Of a DNA stretch of 64,000 nt, positions 33,469 to 46,089 are shown piece after piece. The stretch is from NCBI RefSeq assembly GCF_043290135.1, contig NC_134701.1:32267501-32331500 (forward strand), written 5' to 3'. Source of the DNA: Rhipicephalus microplus. Taxonomy: Eukaryota; Arthropoda; Arachnida; Ixodida; Ixodidae. A program made the position numbers and the translations under genes. The number at the start of each line of letters is the position of its first letter. Positions within the stretch are counted from its first letter, which is position 1. The notes under the pieces were generated by a model. That model worked only from the letters and a program-made list of their open reading frames with translations. It did not search any database and had not been told where the DNA came from.

Positions 33469-35150
33469 GTGGCACCCGTATCTAAGATAGGTAGAGTCCG
33501 CGGCAGAAATAGACGTAGCCACGAGCGCCGAGCTAACTCAGACAAAGGGTATATTAACATGCAGGGTGGTAGGAACAGGCTGAAGTGGGAAGAGATAGAA
33601 GAACAGCTCAGGGAAGAGAGGCCGATGGCATACGGTTTTGTAGAAACACATCTCAGGGACATGGAAAAACCTCCTTACAATGCAGAGTACGCGTGGAAAT
33701 ATTGTAATAGAACAGAAGGCAGCAGAAAGGGGGGTCGTATTGGGGCATTCATTCACAAAAGTACAGACTGACAAAGGGTCAAGCAGGAGTGCAAGGAACA
33801 TTTATGGCTGAAAGGGAAAGTGGCAGGGCAACTGACACTCCTTGGTTTCGTGTACTTGTGGACGGGAGAGGAAAACCAGGCAATGGTAGAGTGTATATCT
33901 AATGACATTCAGGAGTAAGGAGGAGAGTGCGAGATAATTATACTAGGAGATATGAATGCGTACATAGAAGATATAGATGGGTATACCGACCTGACTGGCA
34001 AAATGATCATAGATATGTGTGAAAGGCTTGATTTGATCATTTGCAACAGTACCGAGAAGTGTGAAGTGCAAATAAGATGGGAGGTAGGAAGGCTGCAGTC
34101 GACGATAGATTACGCACTGATGTCACATAGGATGTATGATAAGGTCAGGGGAATGCACATAGACGAAGGTGGCTCCAGAAGTCTGAGTAGTGATCACAAA
34201 CGTATCAAGCTAAATTTTGGAAGAGCAGTGAAAGTGGCAAGGAGGCAAGATGAGCAACTACAGGAAAATTTTTATCCAGAAAGGGAAATTGAAATAGACA
34301 CTAAACAATTGAGAAAGTAATCACAGAGCATAATAAAACAGTGTGAACATAAACGAATATAATTAGACTGTTTGAGCTAGAGCTTGCTAAGACGCGTGTG
34401 AAGTCACCCCGGAAAAGAAGACACAAACCCAAAAGTTGGTGGGGTGAGGAAGTTAAAAGAGCCATAGTTAAGGGCCAAGAGAGCCAACGTCAAGAAGCCT
34501 CTAGAAAACACAGACATGCTAAGCAGCGGGTGAACCGACAGATGATGTTGAAAGAAAATGGGAAACCTTTCTAAGCTGTAAAAGGAATGCATCCATTCTG
34601 ATCAATGAAAAGATTAGAAGAAAGGGAGCTCAGTGGCTGGCACAAGTACATAAGAAAGATAGAAAGGCAGCTGCGAAATTTTGGAACCATCTAAACTCGC
34701 TAAGAAATGAGACGAGCCTAGCGCAGAGGTTTGTAACTAGAGCCCAAGGTGCTAGGCTAGAACGGGACGAAGCTATTGAATATATAAGAACAAGGGTGAC
34801 AGAAAAATTTCAACAAATAAGTGCTTTATGCACCACAATAGACAACGATGAGTCAAGTGGCGCAATGGCTCCATTTTCACAACGAGAGGGGGAAGGGGCT
34901 GAGAAAAGGGTTCCTAGTTGTACATGAACAGGCCCAGATGGCATTCCAATTATGCTGATAAAGACATTAGGTCTGATGTCTAAGCAGGCTTTGAGAGAAG
35001 CAGTGAGCAAAATAATAATCGATGGTGATGTTCCCGATGGTGGGAAACTTAGCAGGATGAGCATGATCTATAAAAGAAAAGGGGATAAAGCTGAAATAAA
35101 CAACTACCGTCCTATAACAGTGACATAAGTGGTCTATAGGCTGGCGATGC
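33469..35150 (+). pseudogene. LINE-B2 ORF2: endonuclease and start of RT
   Basis: The frame at 33469-33771 carries FVETHLRDMEKPP, the endonuclease Glu block. The frame at 33952-34320 has GDMNAYIEDIDGYTD just before and within it, and SSDHKRIKLNFGR near its end. From 34400 to 35150 the linker and first RT segment can be followed through stops. Several short deletions relative to LINE-B1 shift the frame. Confidence 0.75.
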
Positions 35151-35158
35151 AGATTATA

Positions 35159-35600
35159 AAGGAGAGAGAGAAAGAGAGAGAGATAAATAGAGAGGAAAGA
35201 CAGGGAGGTTAACCAGAGTTGGCTCGATTGGCTACCCTACACTTGGGGTGGGGAAAAAGGAGAATAATAGAACGGAAAGAGATAGAAAAGAAGAGGAGTA
35301 ATAAAGAGAAGCATAAATAGTCAGCTCGAGACTACACAGCACGGTCTCGGGCGCATCACCTAGGCTTGCAGCTCCATGTTTTGTGGGGCACTTGTAAACT
35401 ATAAAACGTTTTTTCTTGGGGATAAAAAAGGACGTGCGACAAATTATTAAGAATGGATTGTTGTAAACAGATAGTGAGTCACTACTCGGAAATGCATTGT
35501 ATTACAAAGGTTTTCATTCAGATACCATTCGTGATTCTCGTCTATGAGTTTGACGTTTTGAATGATGGGGCTTTATTTACGGATTAGTGCTTGAGCAAAT
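35159..35600 (-). mobile_element. Retroelement 3' fragment with (CTCT)n tail
   Basis: On the minus strand the sequence reads AACTCTGGTTAACCTCCCTG, then TTTCCTCTCT and a (TCTC)n tail ending at 35159. This resembles the 3' end of tick LINEs that finish in CT repeats. It interrupts or truncates LINE-B2. The right border is a guess, because the sequence beyond about 35400 is not recognisable. Confidence 0.45.
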
Positions 35601-35916
35601 GATGGTTCGCCGTGGAAAGTGTTGAAAGCATTGGCTCACAACTGCGTTCATCGTTCCATGCTTCCAATACTTCACATCGATAAAATGTTTCAGTGCCGTC
35701 ACGCGCTCACTTTCGGCATCCTGTCGAACTGACGATAATTGTGTTCAGTCACGCACCCGCGCAGGTATCCTGTTTTCAAGAAGGTAATTAACAGATTTTC
35801 CAGGTCGCCGTTTGATGCCATGCACGTGTAAAAATATATTTTAAATGTTTCACATTGCCCGAGCGCGGGCTTGATTGCTGTCTCTGCACAGCGCATCGCC
35901 GCCTTAGGTGACGTGG

Positions 35917-36410
35917 ATGGATGGATGTGGCTGTACCCTTTAGATCAGGCGGTGGCTAACGCCATCTAGCCATAATATTTAGTGAACTAACTACTAGATT
36001 TATCTTTTTTTCCTTTGAATAGTAATGTTGAGGACTGGTACTTTGCAGTGAAGGGTTTAATTTTCACTCGTGCCTTGACTTTAGCTTCCAATCAGACAAC
36101 CTTCTTGTAGTTAATTCTACCCGCTTAAAGTCTATTTGGCCCTCCCGTTCCCTAAACCCCAGTGCTTTGAAAAAATCTGTGCATCATCCTGGACTATAGG
36201 GTGAAGCCCTTTACAGAACATTATCAAGTGTTCGGCAGTTTCCTCCTCCTCTCCACATGCACTGTATACCGTGTCTACCCCTTCGTATTTGGCCCGATAT
36301 GTCTTGGTTCGCAATGCTCCTGTCCTGGCCTCAAGCAGTAGAGAACTACCCCACGTATTATCATAGATCCTTTCCTTGGCTATTTTTCTTGCCAGTGCCA
36401 TCTGGGGGGG
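35917..36410 (-). mobile_element. LINE 3' fragment with (CATC)n tail
   Basis: The minus-strand frame 36401-36132 encodes a LINE ORF2 C-terminus: NTWGSSLLLEARTGALRT, then CGEEEETAEHLIMFC, a Cys/His knuckle typical of CR1/L2-like ORF2 ends. A 3' UTR follows, and a CATCCATCCATCC tail lies at 35917-35930. Only the last part of the element is present (5' truncation). Confidence 0.65.
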
Positions 36411-36783
36411 TTTCCTCCAAAAGCGTTACGCACCAGCCGGCGCATTCATCACACTTTCCTATTCTAGCCGCTGTAGCTCGGTCCGGGCACTCCTCTTGTT
36501 CTGGTACACTCTACCTTCGCTATTCAAGCGGCAGCAAAAAGAGCGTGGCGGAAGTCACGTGCTTTTTTGTAATGGTTGCTATGGCAATGTGGGCATGCCA
36601 TCGGTGCCCCGTCATGGCTCCGTCGTCTCGCGTCGTCGGCAAATCACACCTTTGATCGGCTTATTGTCTGTGAATCTATATTTATATGAGATCGCTGTGT
36701 TCGCGGATGACGTAAGGTTTTAGAAGTTCATCCTACAGTCAGCGTATGTCGTCGCGGTTGCGTGTGCAGCATTCAGCGTGCCT

Positions 36784-37182
36784 TCACGAAGGGTTGTCGA
36801 AGCCCGCGACAGCTCCTCCGAGAAGGCTTCGCGCCGCATCATCGCTGTTTAGCTTCGACACCTTACTGCTGCACTCCTCCGCGATGAAAGGATACAGTTC
36901 CGAGAATGGAACGACACCTACAACAGCTCCTAATAGTGGGGACCCGTTTCCGTGCGCGATGGTGACGATTAAAAAGTATTGGCCTGGTTCTCTCACTGCA
37001 TCGTCAAGAGTAGAAAAGACGTGCCTAACCCAATTGAGTTTGACACAAGAAGGCAATTCGCAAAGCTGCTTGAAGTGTTCAGATTCCATTGTGCGATGTA
37101 GTTTTATATGGGCCGAAGTTCTCTTTGAAGCGATCGTACCCGAACGACCGCCCCGCCCCACTGTAGCTTGAGTGAAGGCCAA
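36784..37182 (-). CDS. Uncharacterised 132-residue open frame
   Basis: I do not recognise this protein. It is the longest frame in 36.4-38.6 kb outside known elements. It has a mixed, globular-looking composition with a central hydrophobic stretch (GNGSPLLGAVVGVVPFSEL) and no clear signal peptide or known motif. A plus-strand frame of similar length overlaps it (36746-37171), so it may be chance. It could also be an exon of a host gene; splice sites were not determined. Confidence 0.2.
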   Translation of the reverse strand: MAFTQATVGRGGRSGTIASKRTSAHIKLHRTMESEHFKQLCELPSCVKLNWVRHVFSTLDDAVREPGQYFLIVTIAHGNGSPLLGAVVGVVPFSELYPFIAEECSSKVSKLNSDDAARSLLGGAVAGFDNPS

Positions 37183-37199
37183 ACTCCATAACCGCGAAA

Positions 37200-40100
37200 A
37201 TGCTCGCGACAGCGACGAGCGACGCGACGTAAATTGCCTTCGCGCGAACAGTCGCTAGTGCAGGCAAACCTCATTCAAGCGACGGTTTCGGTGAGTGAAC
37301 TTCACCATTGCTTGCATGAGGCCGCCTACCCATACCAAGAAAACGGCGTAGTCAGTGGTATGTAATTTAAAAATAAAATCTATTATTGTGTAATGGAACG
37401 GAAAGTGTTTATTATTGCCTTGCAGCACTTTTTTATGTGCACGTACATAAACATCACGTTATTTCTTCGTTCTACGCGCGTGACTCGGGCGGAGAGCTCA
37501 TGGGAGGAAGTGGTGATCTCGCGGCACATGAAGAGAACGTCAGTCATGTACATCCTGTTCCGGCACTTTGAGTACAGCACGTCCGGGTGATGGGCGACGG
37601 TTTCCAAATCTGACAAACCGAGCGATCGCGCGAAAACTACCTCACGATACGCCGCGCGAACGCCTTGTTTCGTGGCTCATAGCATTGCTCGTCGCTGTCG
37701 CGTGCATTTTCTCGTTTGTGGGGTTTGACATTGAAGTGCCGCCACGTTGGTGCGATTGTATGAAACTCTGTGGTGCGAATGTTATGACGCACAGATGCAA
37801 GGGATAATCTGCAGCTGCAACATACTTCTTGGAGGAAGGCCAATGCAGATGGCGTTGTTAAATTATGTCGCGTACCCTTAACTTCCCGGTTCACTTGAAA
37901 AAAAAAAAAACAGTCCACGGCGATTACCCTGCTGAGTGGCACAGTTTCTTTCTTGCATTCAGCTCAATAGGCTTGAAGCACGTAACTGAACGTTTATTGA
38001 AAAGCTTGATAGCAATGCTTGCACTCAATAAAAATTTGTTCCATTTCTTGTATACTCACTTGGGCAATATACCGACGTATAAGCATGCAGTCAATTTACA
38101 TGTTTCTCCAATAAATGTTGGGCATTTAAATCTGCTGCGCGCGTATCGTTGCGGTTTCTCACGGCAGTATAGGAACGGCATTCTCGCGAAGGCAAACTGC
38201 CACTGGCGCCACCTGATTGAAGTGCTCAGGTGGGAAGTGTTTTGAGCACACAAAAGACCATTTTGTTGGTTCCCAGTCGCGTTGGCTGGGTCTAATGGCC
38301 TCGATTCATAGCCTCATTCGACAGGGATCTTTGCGAAACCTGCACGAAAGCAATTATAAGTGTACGAGAATTCGCTGACATTGTTGACACGTGGACGAAA
38401 AGTCATGAATAAATTGAAACAGAGTGATGTCATGACGCGGACAAAGCGAAAGGAAAAAGAAACTCCAGTGCCAGCTGCGCCATGTCATCAGCGTCGTGAT
38501 TGATTGCGCTCCATTTTATTGCGTTCAAGAACTATCACCAAGAGCCGCAAATAAACCCCAGGAACACTACGCTGACGCATGCAGTATCGTGCATTATGTT
38601 CTGCGAGGATACTCTCGATCATACCATACACTTTAAGGTAAAATTACCCGAAAAAGGAGTAACAGAGCCCAATAGGCGCGCGTGAATAGCGGATAGACCG
38701 TTGAGGAGCAACCACAGAGGGAAGTGTGCCGCGCCAAACCAAGGGATGAACCACCCGGGCAGTGCAGGCAGCGCGAAAAGCGTTGCCAAGGTGACCAGCC
38801 CTCCTTTCTCTCCCTCCTCTTCGTCTGCTGGCTCAGTCTTTCCTCGTATTTCGCCGGCGACGGTTGGCGTTGCGTCGCGCTCGGAGTGCTCGACCATGGC
38901 CGCCTGGATTCGACGATCTAAGAATTAATGACGTGGTGCTTGTGCGTACGCTACGTGAGCGTGGGCTGCTGTTTTTGCGTTTCGCTGCACGCATGAAGTC
39001 TGGAGCAAGTCTCGACACGTCACCACGCCGCGCTGTATATCTCTGGCTTCAAAATAGTCCCAACCAACACACGACAGCAATAGTTGGGAAGGCCAATATG
39101 GCGGCCGAGAAAACAACAGGCCTATCGAATATATACTTCAGTTCGACTCAGGGCAAAAAACAGCACTGGATTCTGAGGCAAGTAGGTTATCATTCTTTAT
39201 TATCCTCTACTTGTCGCGTGTGCAATACGGATCGCACTTGCCGGCAACGGGCTCGGTCGTGTTTTATATCGCGTGCACGAAATGCATCGCGACGGTCAGC
39301 TTCGGCGTCTGCAGTTCATCTGTGCTTTGCGGCTGCCTCGAAATTGGCCGCCATTGCCGTCGGCCTCCCATATGCTCGCTCATCGAGTGCTCGCCTGTCT
39401 TCGCCGCTGCGATGAGCTCCGGGCTGACGATATTGGGCTGTGACCTCGTCGCTGTGTTGGGAGTCTTCAAAAACACGTTGCGAGTTCTTGAAGAGAGCTT
39501 GGTTGTAGTATGTCACGCACTGTAAGTGCACCAGCACGGGCTGGCGGGGCTTTCGCTGGCGTCGGAACTCACTGGAAATTGGTCGCCATTACAGTTGACT
39601 TCCTTGTCAGTCGGTCACAAGCAGCTCGGCGCCATCCGTTGGCCGTGGCGGCGGACACGTGTTTGCGCGCTGCACTCACTCGAGCTTGTGGAAAAGGGCC
39701 GCATTACCGCCGATTGCTCCGGTGCTGGCTCCAAACCAGCTCGGCGCTGTTCGTGGCGGCGGCCAAGCGTTCACTCGCTCTCCTGTTCGACGTTCGCTGG
39801 CGGCAGACACTCCGCGTGCAGCGCCGTGCTTTGCCTCGCATTCGCTTGCTCGAGCTGAACGACGTCGCTCACTTAAGACTCGCCGACTTGTTAGCGGCAC
39901 GGTGGTTCGCGGAGTTGTGGCTGCGGCCGCCACTCCTAAGCTGTCGCGCTAAGGGGATCGTAATGAGTCTTTGACGATGTGTGACATCACGATAAAATTA
40001 TGATCATGTCATATCTAACGTATGTTTTCATTTCGACTTGCATGTATTTCTAATATGCATTTGTATTCATCCTCTGCCACGTGTGACTCACTATTTTACA

Positions 40101-40765
40101 GACTTATTGTGCAGCCGCAGGCACACACCGTGCTGAAGACTGTGCGCTGGCGTCTGCGATGCCCGTCATCCATCTCTTTCATGAGATTAGCTTCAGAAGG
40201 ACTGTGCGAGATGTGAAGGTAAAGTTAATTGTGCGTCATATTTTAACGCTTGTTTTTAGATTAACGTGTACGTACTTGTCATATGCGTGCGTCTTCATCT
40301 TCTGTGATGTGTGCCTAACTATTTTTACTAAATTATTGTACGTGCAGCCGTGGCAACACAACAGGCAGAAGGCTGCGTGCGCTGGCATCTGCAATGCCTG
40401 TCATCTATTATCGCTTCCGTCGGAGCAGCTCCCCAAGGAGTGAACAAGATTTGACAACAAGACTAAACTTGTACACTTAGCCATGAATTCTCTTAAAAGA
40501 ATGGAGAAACTTCATGTGTATGTAGAAAAATAAAAGATTTCGATGTCTCACTTTTGTTTTTCGTTGTTGCCGTGACTGCGAAAGCAGTTACACATAGGTG
40601 GCTAACTACTTTTCAGTGTGTTCTTTTCTGCGCTATTTGTTGCGAACTGCGCAGAAAAACAGGCGAAAAAGAGTATTAGGCCTGGCGGAAAATAAACAAG
40701 AACGATGTTTGAACCGGGGCCAAAAAGTCCATCCGATTGAAGGTTTTGAGTGAATCGCCCTTTCG
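37200..40765. other. 3.5-kb stretch without a recognisable gene or element
   Basis: Short frames on both strands show no domain. The part 38620-39960 is more GC-rich than its surroundings and has overlapping open frames (38864-39415 +, 39510-39974 +, 39676-39933 -), which could reflect composition alone. From 40000 to 40760 the sequence is AT-rich again. Confidence 0.4.
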
Positions 40766-40769
40766 TCCG

Positions 40770-40945
40770 ACAAGGTGCAAATTTGAGGACTAACGGTTGC
40801 CCAGTAAGGTGTAAATGTGAGGATTACCAGTTGCTCTACACGATGGAAATGTGAGGACTAAGTGTTAGTCTTTTGAGGTGAATTGTGGCACTAACGGTAA
40901 CTCACTAAGGTGTAAATGTCAGGACTAAATGTTAGTCCATTGAGT
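40770..40945 (+). repeat. Degenerate tandem repeat, about 35-bp unit
   Basis: About five imperfect units based on AAGGTGTAAATGTGAGGACT followed by AACGGTTGC can be followed (starts near 40773, 40807, 40842, 40876 and 40908). Units differ from each other by substitutions and short length changes. Confidence 0.65.
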
Positions 40946-41065
40946 TTGTCTGTGGAGACAGACCCCGTGCGGTTAGTCCTTAAAGGGATTAATGGTTGTG
41001 GCAGCCCAATTAGTCCCCAAAAGGACGGAACACGCACCCTTTTAACACGCTTTTGCCTTAGAGTG

Positions 41066-41330
41066 CACTCTAAAGAAGAGCGAGTAAAAAGGGTGTCTTT
41101 TTGTCCCACAACAATAATCGACATCTATATTGCGTTCATTCCTTGCGCTATCGCGCCGCGCCCGGTACATTCCGGCCACGATCGACATGCCCATTATCAG
41201 GGTTACATTGAATTCTCGATAAGAAAGTGGCCAGTGCCGAGTTTTCAAGAAAGGAAGCGCACGTAAGCCTGATGAAGAATATTGTTGTTGGACAAAAAGA
41301 CACCCTTTTTACTCGATATTTTTTACAGTG
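41066..41330. mobile_element. Small non-autonomous element with 50-bp terminal inverted repeats
   Basis: The left end (41066-41115) and the reverse complement of the right end (41281-41330) match over 50 bases with about five mismatches. Both contain CGAGTAAAAAGGGTGTCTTT and start CACTCT or CACTGT. The 165-bp interior has no open frame of note. No clear target duplication is visible, so the superfamily is open. Confidence 0.75.
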
Positions 41331-41693
41331 TGTACGTCTAACACAAAAAAAATCAATACACTGACCTGTGAAAGCTGACGCCTGGTTCCCGTTTTATCGA
41401 GGGCATCGCAGCTCCTCAGCCGATGTCAGATGTATCGCGTTCCGGTTCGGTTTGCTGGCGATGTCCCTGCGCTTTGGCCAGCGCAACGCGATATCGTCTC
41501 CTAGCAACCAGATGAGAGTGCCCACAAGTGCGAGGAGGAGCACTCCTACTCTTCCCTCTTTCCAGCTTCACAAAAGGTGACGTCACGGCCTCTCAGTTTT
41601 TTCTTTCCTTCATGCAAGGGAATGACGGGATATGTGAGCTTCAAGCTTGACTCGGTTTTGAATACCCCAAAAACGCATCTGGCTTCACGTTAA

Positions 41694-42623
41694 AGCGGGA
41701 GACACATGGTACGATTTGGCATCCGATGCGGTGTGCGACACCGCACGCCGCATACGACGGTTCCAGACTCATGGGGCGAACAGCCATCAGCGCTCAGGCT
41801 CCGCCCACATACGACCCCTCAGCTCGCACGCTCGGAAGACATCGTATCCTTTTCATTAGGCGCAAAATAAAGAAGCTGACGCAGCTATGCTTTGTTGTCT
41901 GATAACATCGCCAACAAAGCTACGCCTTCGCAAGCGACAAACATCGACACAGCCCACATTCATTATCGACTCCGAGCGTAGGCCTAGCAACACCAACGTT
42001 CTCAATAGTGCCGCTCTCTTTCCGACTTGAGCTCATTGCCCAGCGCTTCTTTTTACCAACACGATAAAACCTCGAACACTTATATGACGATTTCGCCCGT
42101 GCGACTGGTTTAATCAATGGTGTAGATGTAAAAAGCAAACGTGGGAATGAAGCGGCCCGGTTCACCGAGACCACCGGTACCACTGTTTGTTTACCTGCGA
42201 AATGGACTTTCATCACGGCTCGACATCTCCTCGTTGGTTCGGAAACCGGCGTTGCCTTGCAGAAATAGTACACTTCAAGCATCACTTTATTCAATCATGA
42301 GTTATTTCACGCCAGAAACAGTCTATCGAATGTTTTTGATGCCACTGGCAACGGCGATATCCACAAATACGAGGCGATCGGAGCGGCGAGGCAGAAACTT
42401 ACGACAGCGTTCACGTGCGGCACCCCTTGTCACATTCCGGTGCTGCCATTGGCTGCGGCCGCCAAACTGGCACGGCTGCCGTGCGGCTACATTCAGCAAG
42501 TCGCAAGCACGTGCGGCGTGCGAATCGTCGCCGCATCCTGTCGGACGGCTGTCGGATGCGGCTGTGGGCGCACCAACAGCCGTACGGTAAATCGCATCCG
42601 AATTCGCACCATGTGTCTCCCGC
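41694..42623. mobile_element. Non-autonomous TIR element flanked by TTAA
   Basis: Inverted ends share GCGGGAGACACATGGTRCGA and partly the following ATCCGATGCG-type stretch. TTAA flanks both sides (41690-41693 and 42624-42627). TTAA duplications are known from piggyBac-type elements, but the terminal bases are not the usual piggyBac ones. The interior (930 bp) has weak open frames (42294-41920 -, 42141-42590 +) without a recognisable domain. Confidence 0.65.
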
Positions 42624-43919
42624 TTAAAGGAGCACTGACATCAAATTTACTCATGCCAAGATTTTTGCGTCAGCGAGTAGCTATAAGCCCCGTAGCAGCA
42701 ATTTGTAAAGTTCTCCAAAGTACTTTAGTCTTTCTGTTACTATGTAAGGACAAGTGATTGGGATATGCGTAACTGTCAATGGTTGCTTGCATTGTTCACA
42801 TTGTGGCATGTCTACCCTTTTGAACAAAAAATTGTGGGTGAATTCAGTGTGCCCAATGTGGAGTCGGCTAAGGATAACCTCTATGAAGCGTTCCTTATGC
42901 CGGCACAATTTCCATTCACCCACCATGGGTTTCACCAGATGGAGTGTATTACTTGTGTAGGAGTACCACTGTTTCTGCCATTTTAATGATAATGCTAAGC
43001 GAATAGTGCGGAGGCTGTCTTTATTGGGAATGTTTATTTGCTTAACTGCTGTCTGAGCTGCTAAAGACGCACATTCGTCTGCCTTTTTATTGCCTGGTAT
43101 TCTCATCTGGCTGGGTACCCAGCAGAAACGAATGGTCGCAATCTCACTTTTTAAGATGTTCATGTTCAGTGTGTCACCAAATAATGGTTCACACTCGAAT
43201 CTTAGATGTAATGCCTTTAAAGAACTTAATGAGTCGGTGTATATGATATCTTTCAGTGTTTCTCCGTAATCATTTTCTGTACTGCTTCTCATCAGGCGCA
43301 CAATTCAGCGCTGAAGATGGATATACACTGAGGTATTCTGACACTGACAGCGCTTTCTTTTTTCACAATCCCGAAGCCTGCACGGTGTTTTGTTTTGAAG
43401 GGATCTGTGTAAACTTCTCTGTGTCTTTTGTATTTGTACTGAAGCGTGCGGAATTATTGAATTATGTGTTCTGGTGCAGTGAACTGTTTCTTAAAATGGG
43501 TCAGTGAAAAGTCACATAGCTGCGTCAGATCAGACCATGGTGGTAGCATCGGTGTTTGATGGCGACATTTAGTGCGTCATTACAAATGCCGTATGAGCGG
43601 CAATACTTTTCAAATTGTAAAATCAATGGTTTGATGAAGTTTCGCCTGTTAAAATAGTGTAAGCGTGAGTGGCATTGCGTGGTGATGTCGTTGCTTATGT
43701 GGTGAGATAGTGACCCCATTCTTAAAGCATATGAGAGGGTTAAAAGTACGCGACACTGGCTTTGCGGAGGTTCGATGCTATCAATGTATAAACTTTGTAC
43801 CGGTGATGTTCTATAAGCTCCACTGGACAAACGGGGACCGAGATTAAGTACGGAATTTAGGCGCTGAATGTAGGATTCTCTGGCCGAGCCGTAAACGACA
43901 CACCCGTTGCTGTGGAGTG

Positions 43920-45030
43920 ACATGTCCATATAGCCAATGAGGACAGCAATTCGGAAGCGACATTAGCGCCATCTGGGTTCTGTAGGGAATCGTGAAAAGA
44001 TTGCAAAGTGACTATTTTACTAATAAATGAAAAGGTATTGTTACCTTCTACACATAACTATATTTTTGAACCAAATGTAACTAAAATACTGTTTGTATAA
44101 TTTATAGTTGCGTATAAAATGAAATAAGGTTTAAAAGCACCAGGGTGTTTTGATATGGCGGCTGGCCTTCCGCATAGCAGAGGACATCGTCATTGTCTGC
44201 TTCTGCGTCATGGCTGACCCCCGCCCGTTGTAGCAGCCCCCTTTCTCAATGTCTATCGTTTCCACATAGTACATTGCAGTAAACTGCGCACTATAAGCTG
44301 ATAAGTATCTTGCATACTTACTTCAGTAAGTTGTGATGCCGCATACAGGCCGAGCGAAATGACAACGCAGGTCACACAAGCTTGCAACGATAAATTGTTT
44401 TATTGAAAGTCAGTCTATCGATGTTTACGCAAAATGAAGGCCACTTAAGTAACATTTTAGCACGTACAGCAGTGAACAATATGCATGCATCAGCGTTCAT
44501 GTGCAAAGAAGGTATACGTACTACGCATAGCCCCAACGCCGATGCCCGGAGCACAGAAGCTGTCCAGCGCTGGCTGATATATCCATCGCACTGCACGTAA
44601 CCATTGCTGCGGTAAGCAAAGGCATACCGCTTACGTCCCTGCACTTGTGTAGCTCAAGATTTCGCAACAACTCGCTGACAGTATTCGGTAAACTTTCTGT
44701 TTTTGTATCAACATGCCTTTCACGAGCAGTGCGTGCCTTTCACGAACAGCGCGGCGAGACTGTTGGTTTCTCGTCCGCATTGCCAACTAAAGTGCGTAAC
44801 TTTTCAATTTTCTACGCGTTCGCACTTTGCATGCCTCTGAATGCCTGAAATTAAATAAGGACCGGGTGTTTATAATTACCATTCTGAAGTCTTACAAATA
44901 TTATTGTCGAAAAAAGGCTTCGTTCGTTTTCGTTTACCTACACCGCCAGGTGCGCTGTCGTCATTTCGATGGTGGCGACTCCTCAAGCCGTGGCTGCGAA
45001 GCTCGCAACATGCCACGGGCCTGCCAAGAG
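43920..45030. mobile_element. Unclassified insertion in LINE-C reverse transcriptase
   Basis: LINE-C coding stops making sense after RSILDS near 45035 and resumes at GCVVYGSA near 43905; together these would give the usual RSxLDYGCVVYGSA segment. The roughly 1.1 kb between is AT-rich, shows no known domain and no clear inverted repeats. Both borders are near an ACTC. Origin unknown. Confidence 0.55.
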
Positions 45031-46089
45031 TCTAAGATACTACGTACGATGGAACGAGAAACCTTCAGTAGGCATAACCTATCAGAACCCCAATGCTTAT
45101 GGGACGGAACTTTCAAGATATTAAGTGCTTTATTTGCCCTAAATTTTACTTCATTTATGCGAGCCAGAAAATTCAATTTTCTGTCGATTGTGACACCTGA
45201 AAATTTTGTTCTTGTTTTATAATCATAGCCATATTGTTTAATGTGAGCATTCGGTCAGGAAATGACGCCTTTTAAATGTGAACACATCAGCAACAGTTTT
45301 TTGTGTGCAAAATTGAAAACCAGTTTTGTCAGCTCATTGTGTCAATTTATTTTTGGTAATTTGAAGCTGCCTCTCCCAGGTTAGTAGGTTAGAGGCACGA
45401 GAAGCGATTTGAAGATCACCGACATATAGAAAGTGCATTATTCTGTGTGGTATGACCTTTTTGATTGAAATCATATTTACTATGAATAGAGTGGTGCTAA
45501 GGGTGCAGCCTTGAGGTACGCCATTTTCCTGCAAAATGTGCGTGTGAAAGTACAGTGCCCAGACTCACGTGAAATGTCCTGTTAGGCATAAAATCTGATA
45601 TACAGTTTAACAGTGTGCCTCGAATGCCTATATTAGCGAGGTCTTGTAGAATACCGTATCACCACGTTGTATCCTAAACCTTCTGTAGAACGAAAAAAAA
45701 AAACTGCGAGACAGTACTGCTTGTATCGAAATGCCTCTCGTATTTCATGCTCCAGACGAACAAGGTAGTCAGTGGTTGAACAGCCTTTTTCGTATCCTTA
45801 TTGATGACTATCCATCAAGTTTCTTGAATAAAGGATAAAGCACAGTCTTTCATTGTTAACAATTTCGTATGTTTTCGCCAGACAACTGGTGAGAGCGATT
45901 GGTCTGTATTTGCTCAGTGATGTTGGAGGTTTACGAGATTTTAAAAATGGAACTACTATGGCAGTTTTTCACTGTTTCGGCATTTTCACACTTTGCCATA
46001 CTGTAATAACAATTTGAGCAGGAGGTTTGTTGACGCTTCAATAAGATGTGCCAGCATCGAATAGTGTATGTTGTCGGGGCCTACTGCCG

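Larger units (their letters stand above)
32290..35158 (+). mobile_element. CR1/L2-like esterase LINE, second copy (LINE-B2), 3'-truncated
   Basis: The order of blocks matches LINE-B1: a zinc-motif-bearing ORF1 start at about 32360, an esterase domain to 33323, endonuclease at about 33560-34320, a linker, and the first RT blocks (NNYRP at about 35100). It ends abruptly at about 35158, where a minus-strand retroelement tail begins. The corresponding place in LINE-B1 is just after VVYRLTG, so the rest of RT is missing here. Confidence 0.8.

Noticed and set aside
36746..37171. Plus-strand 141-codon frame
   Set aside because: Overlaps a minus-strand frame of similar length and shows no domain; at most one could be real, and I list the other with low confidence.
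38619..39974. Host gene in the GC-rich block
   Set aside because: Open frames overlap on both strands without recognisable domains, clear splice sites or a consistent codon pattern; not supportable by eye.
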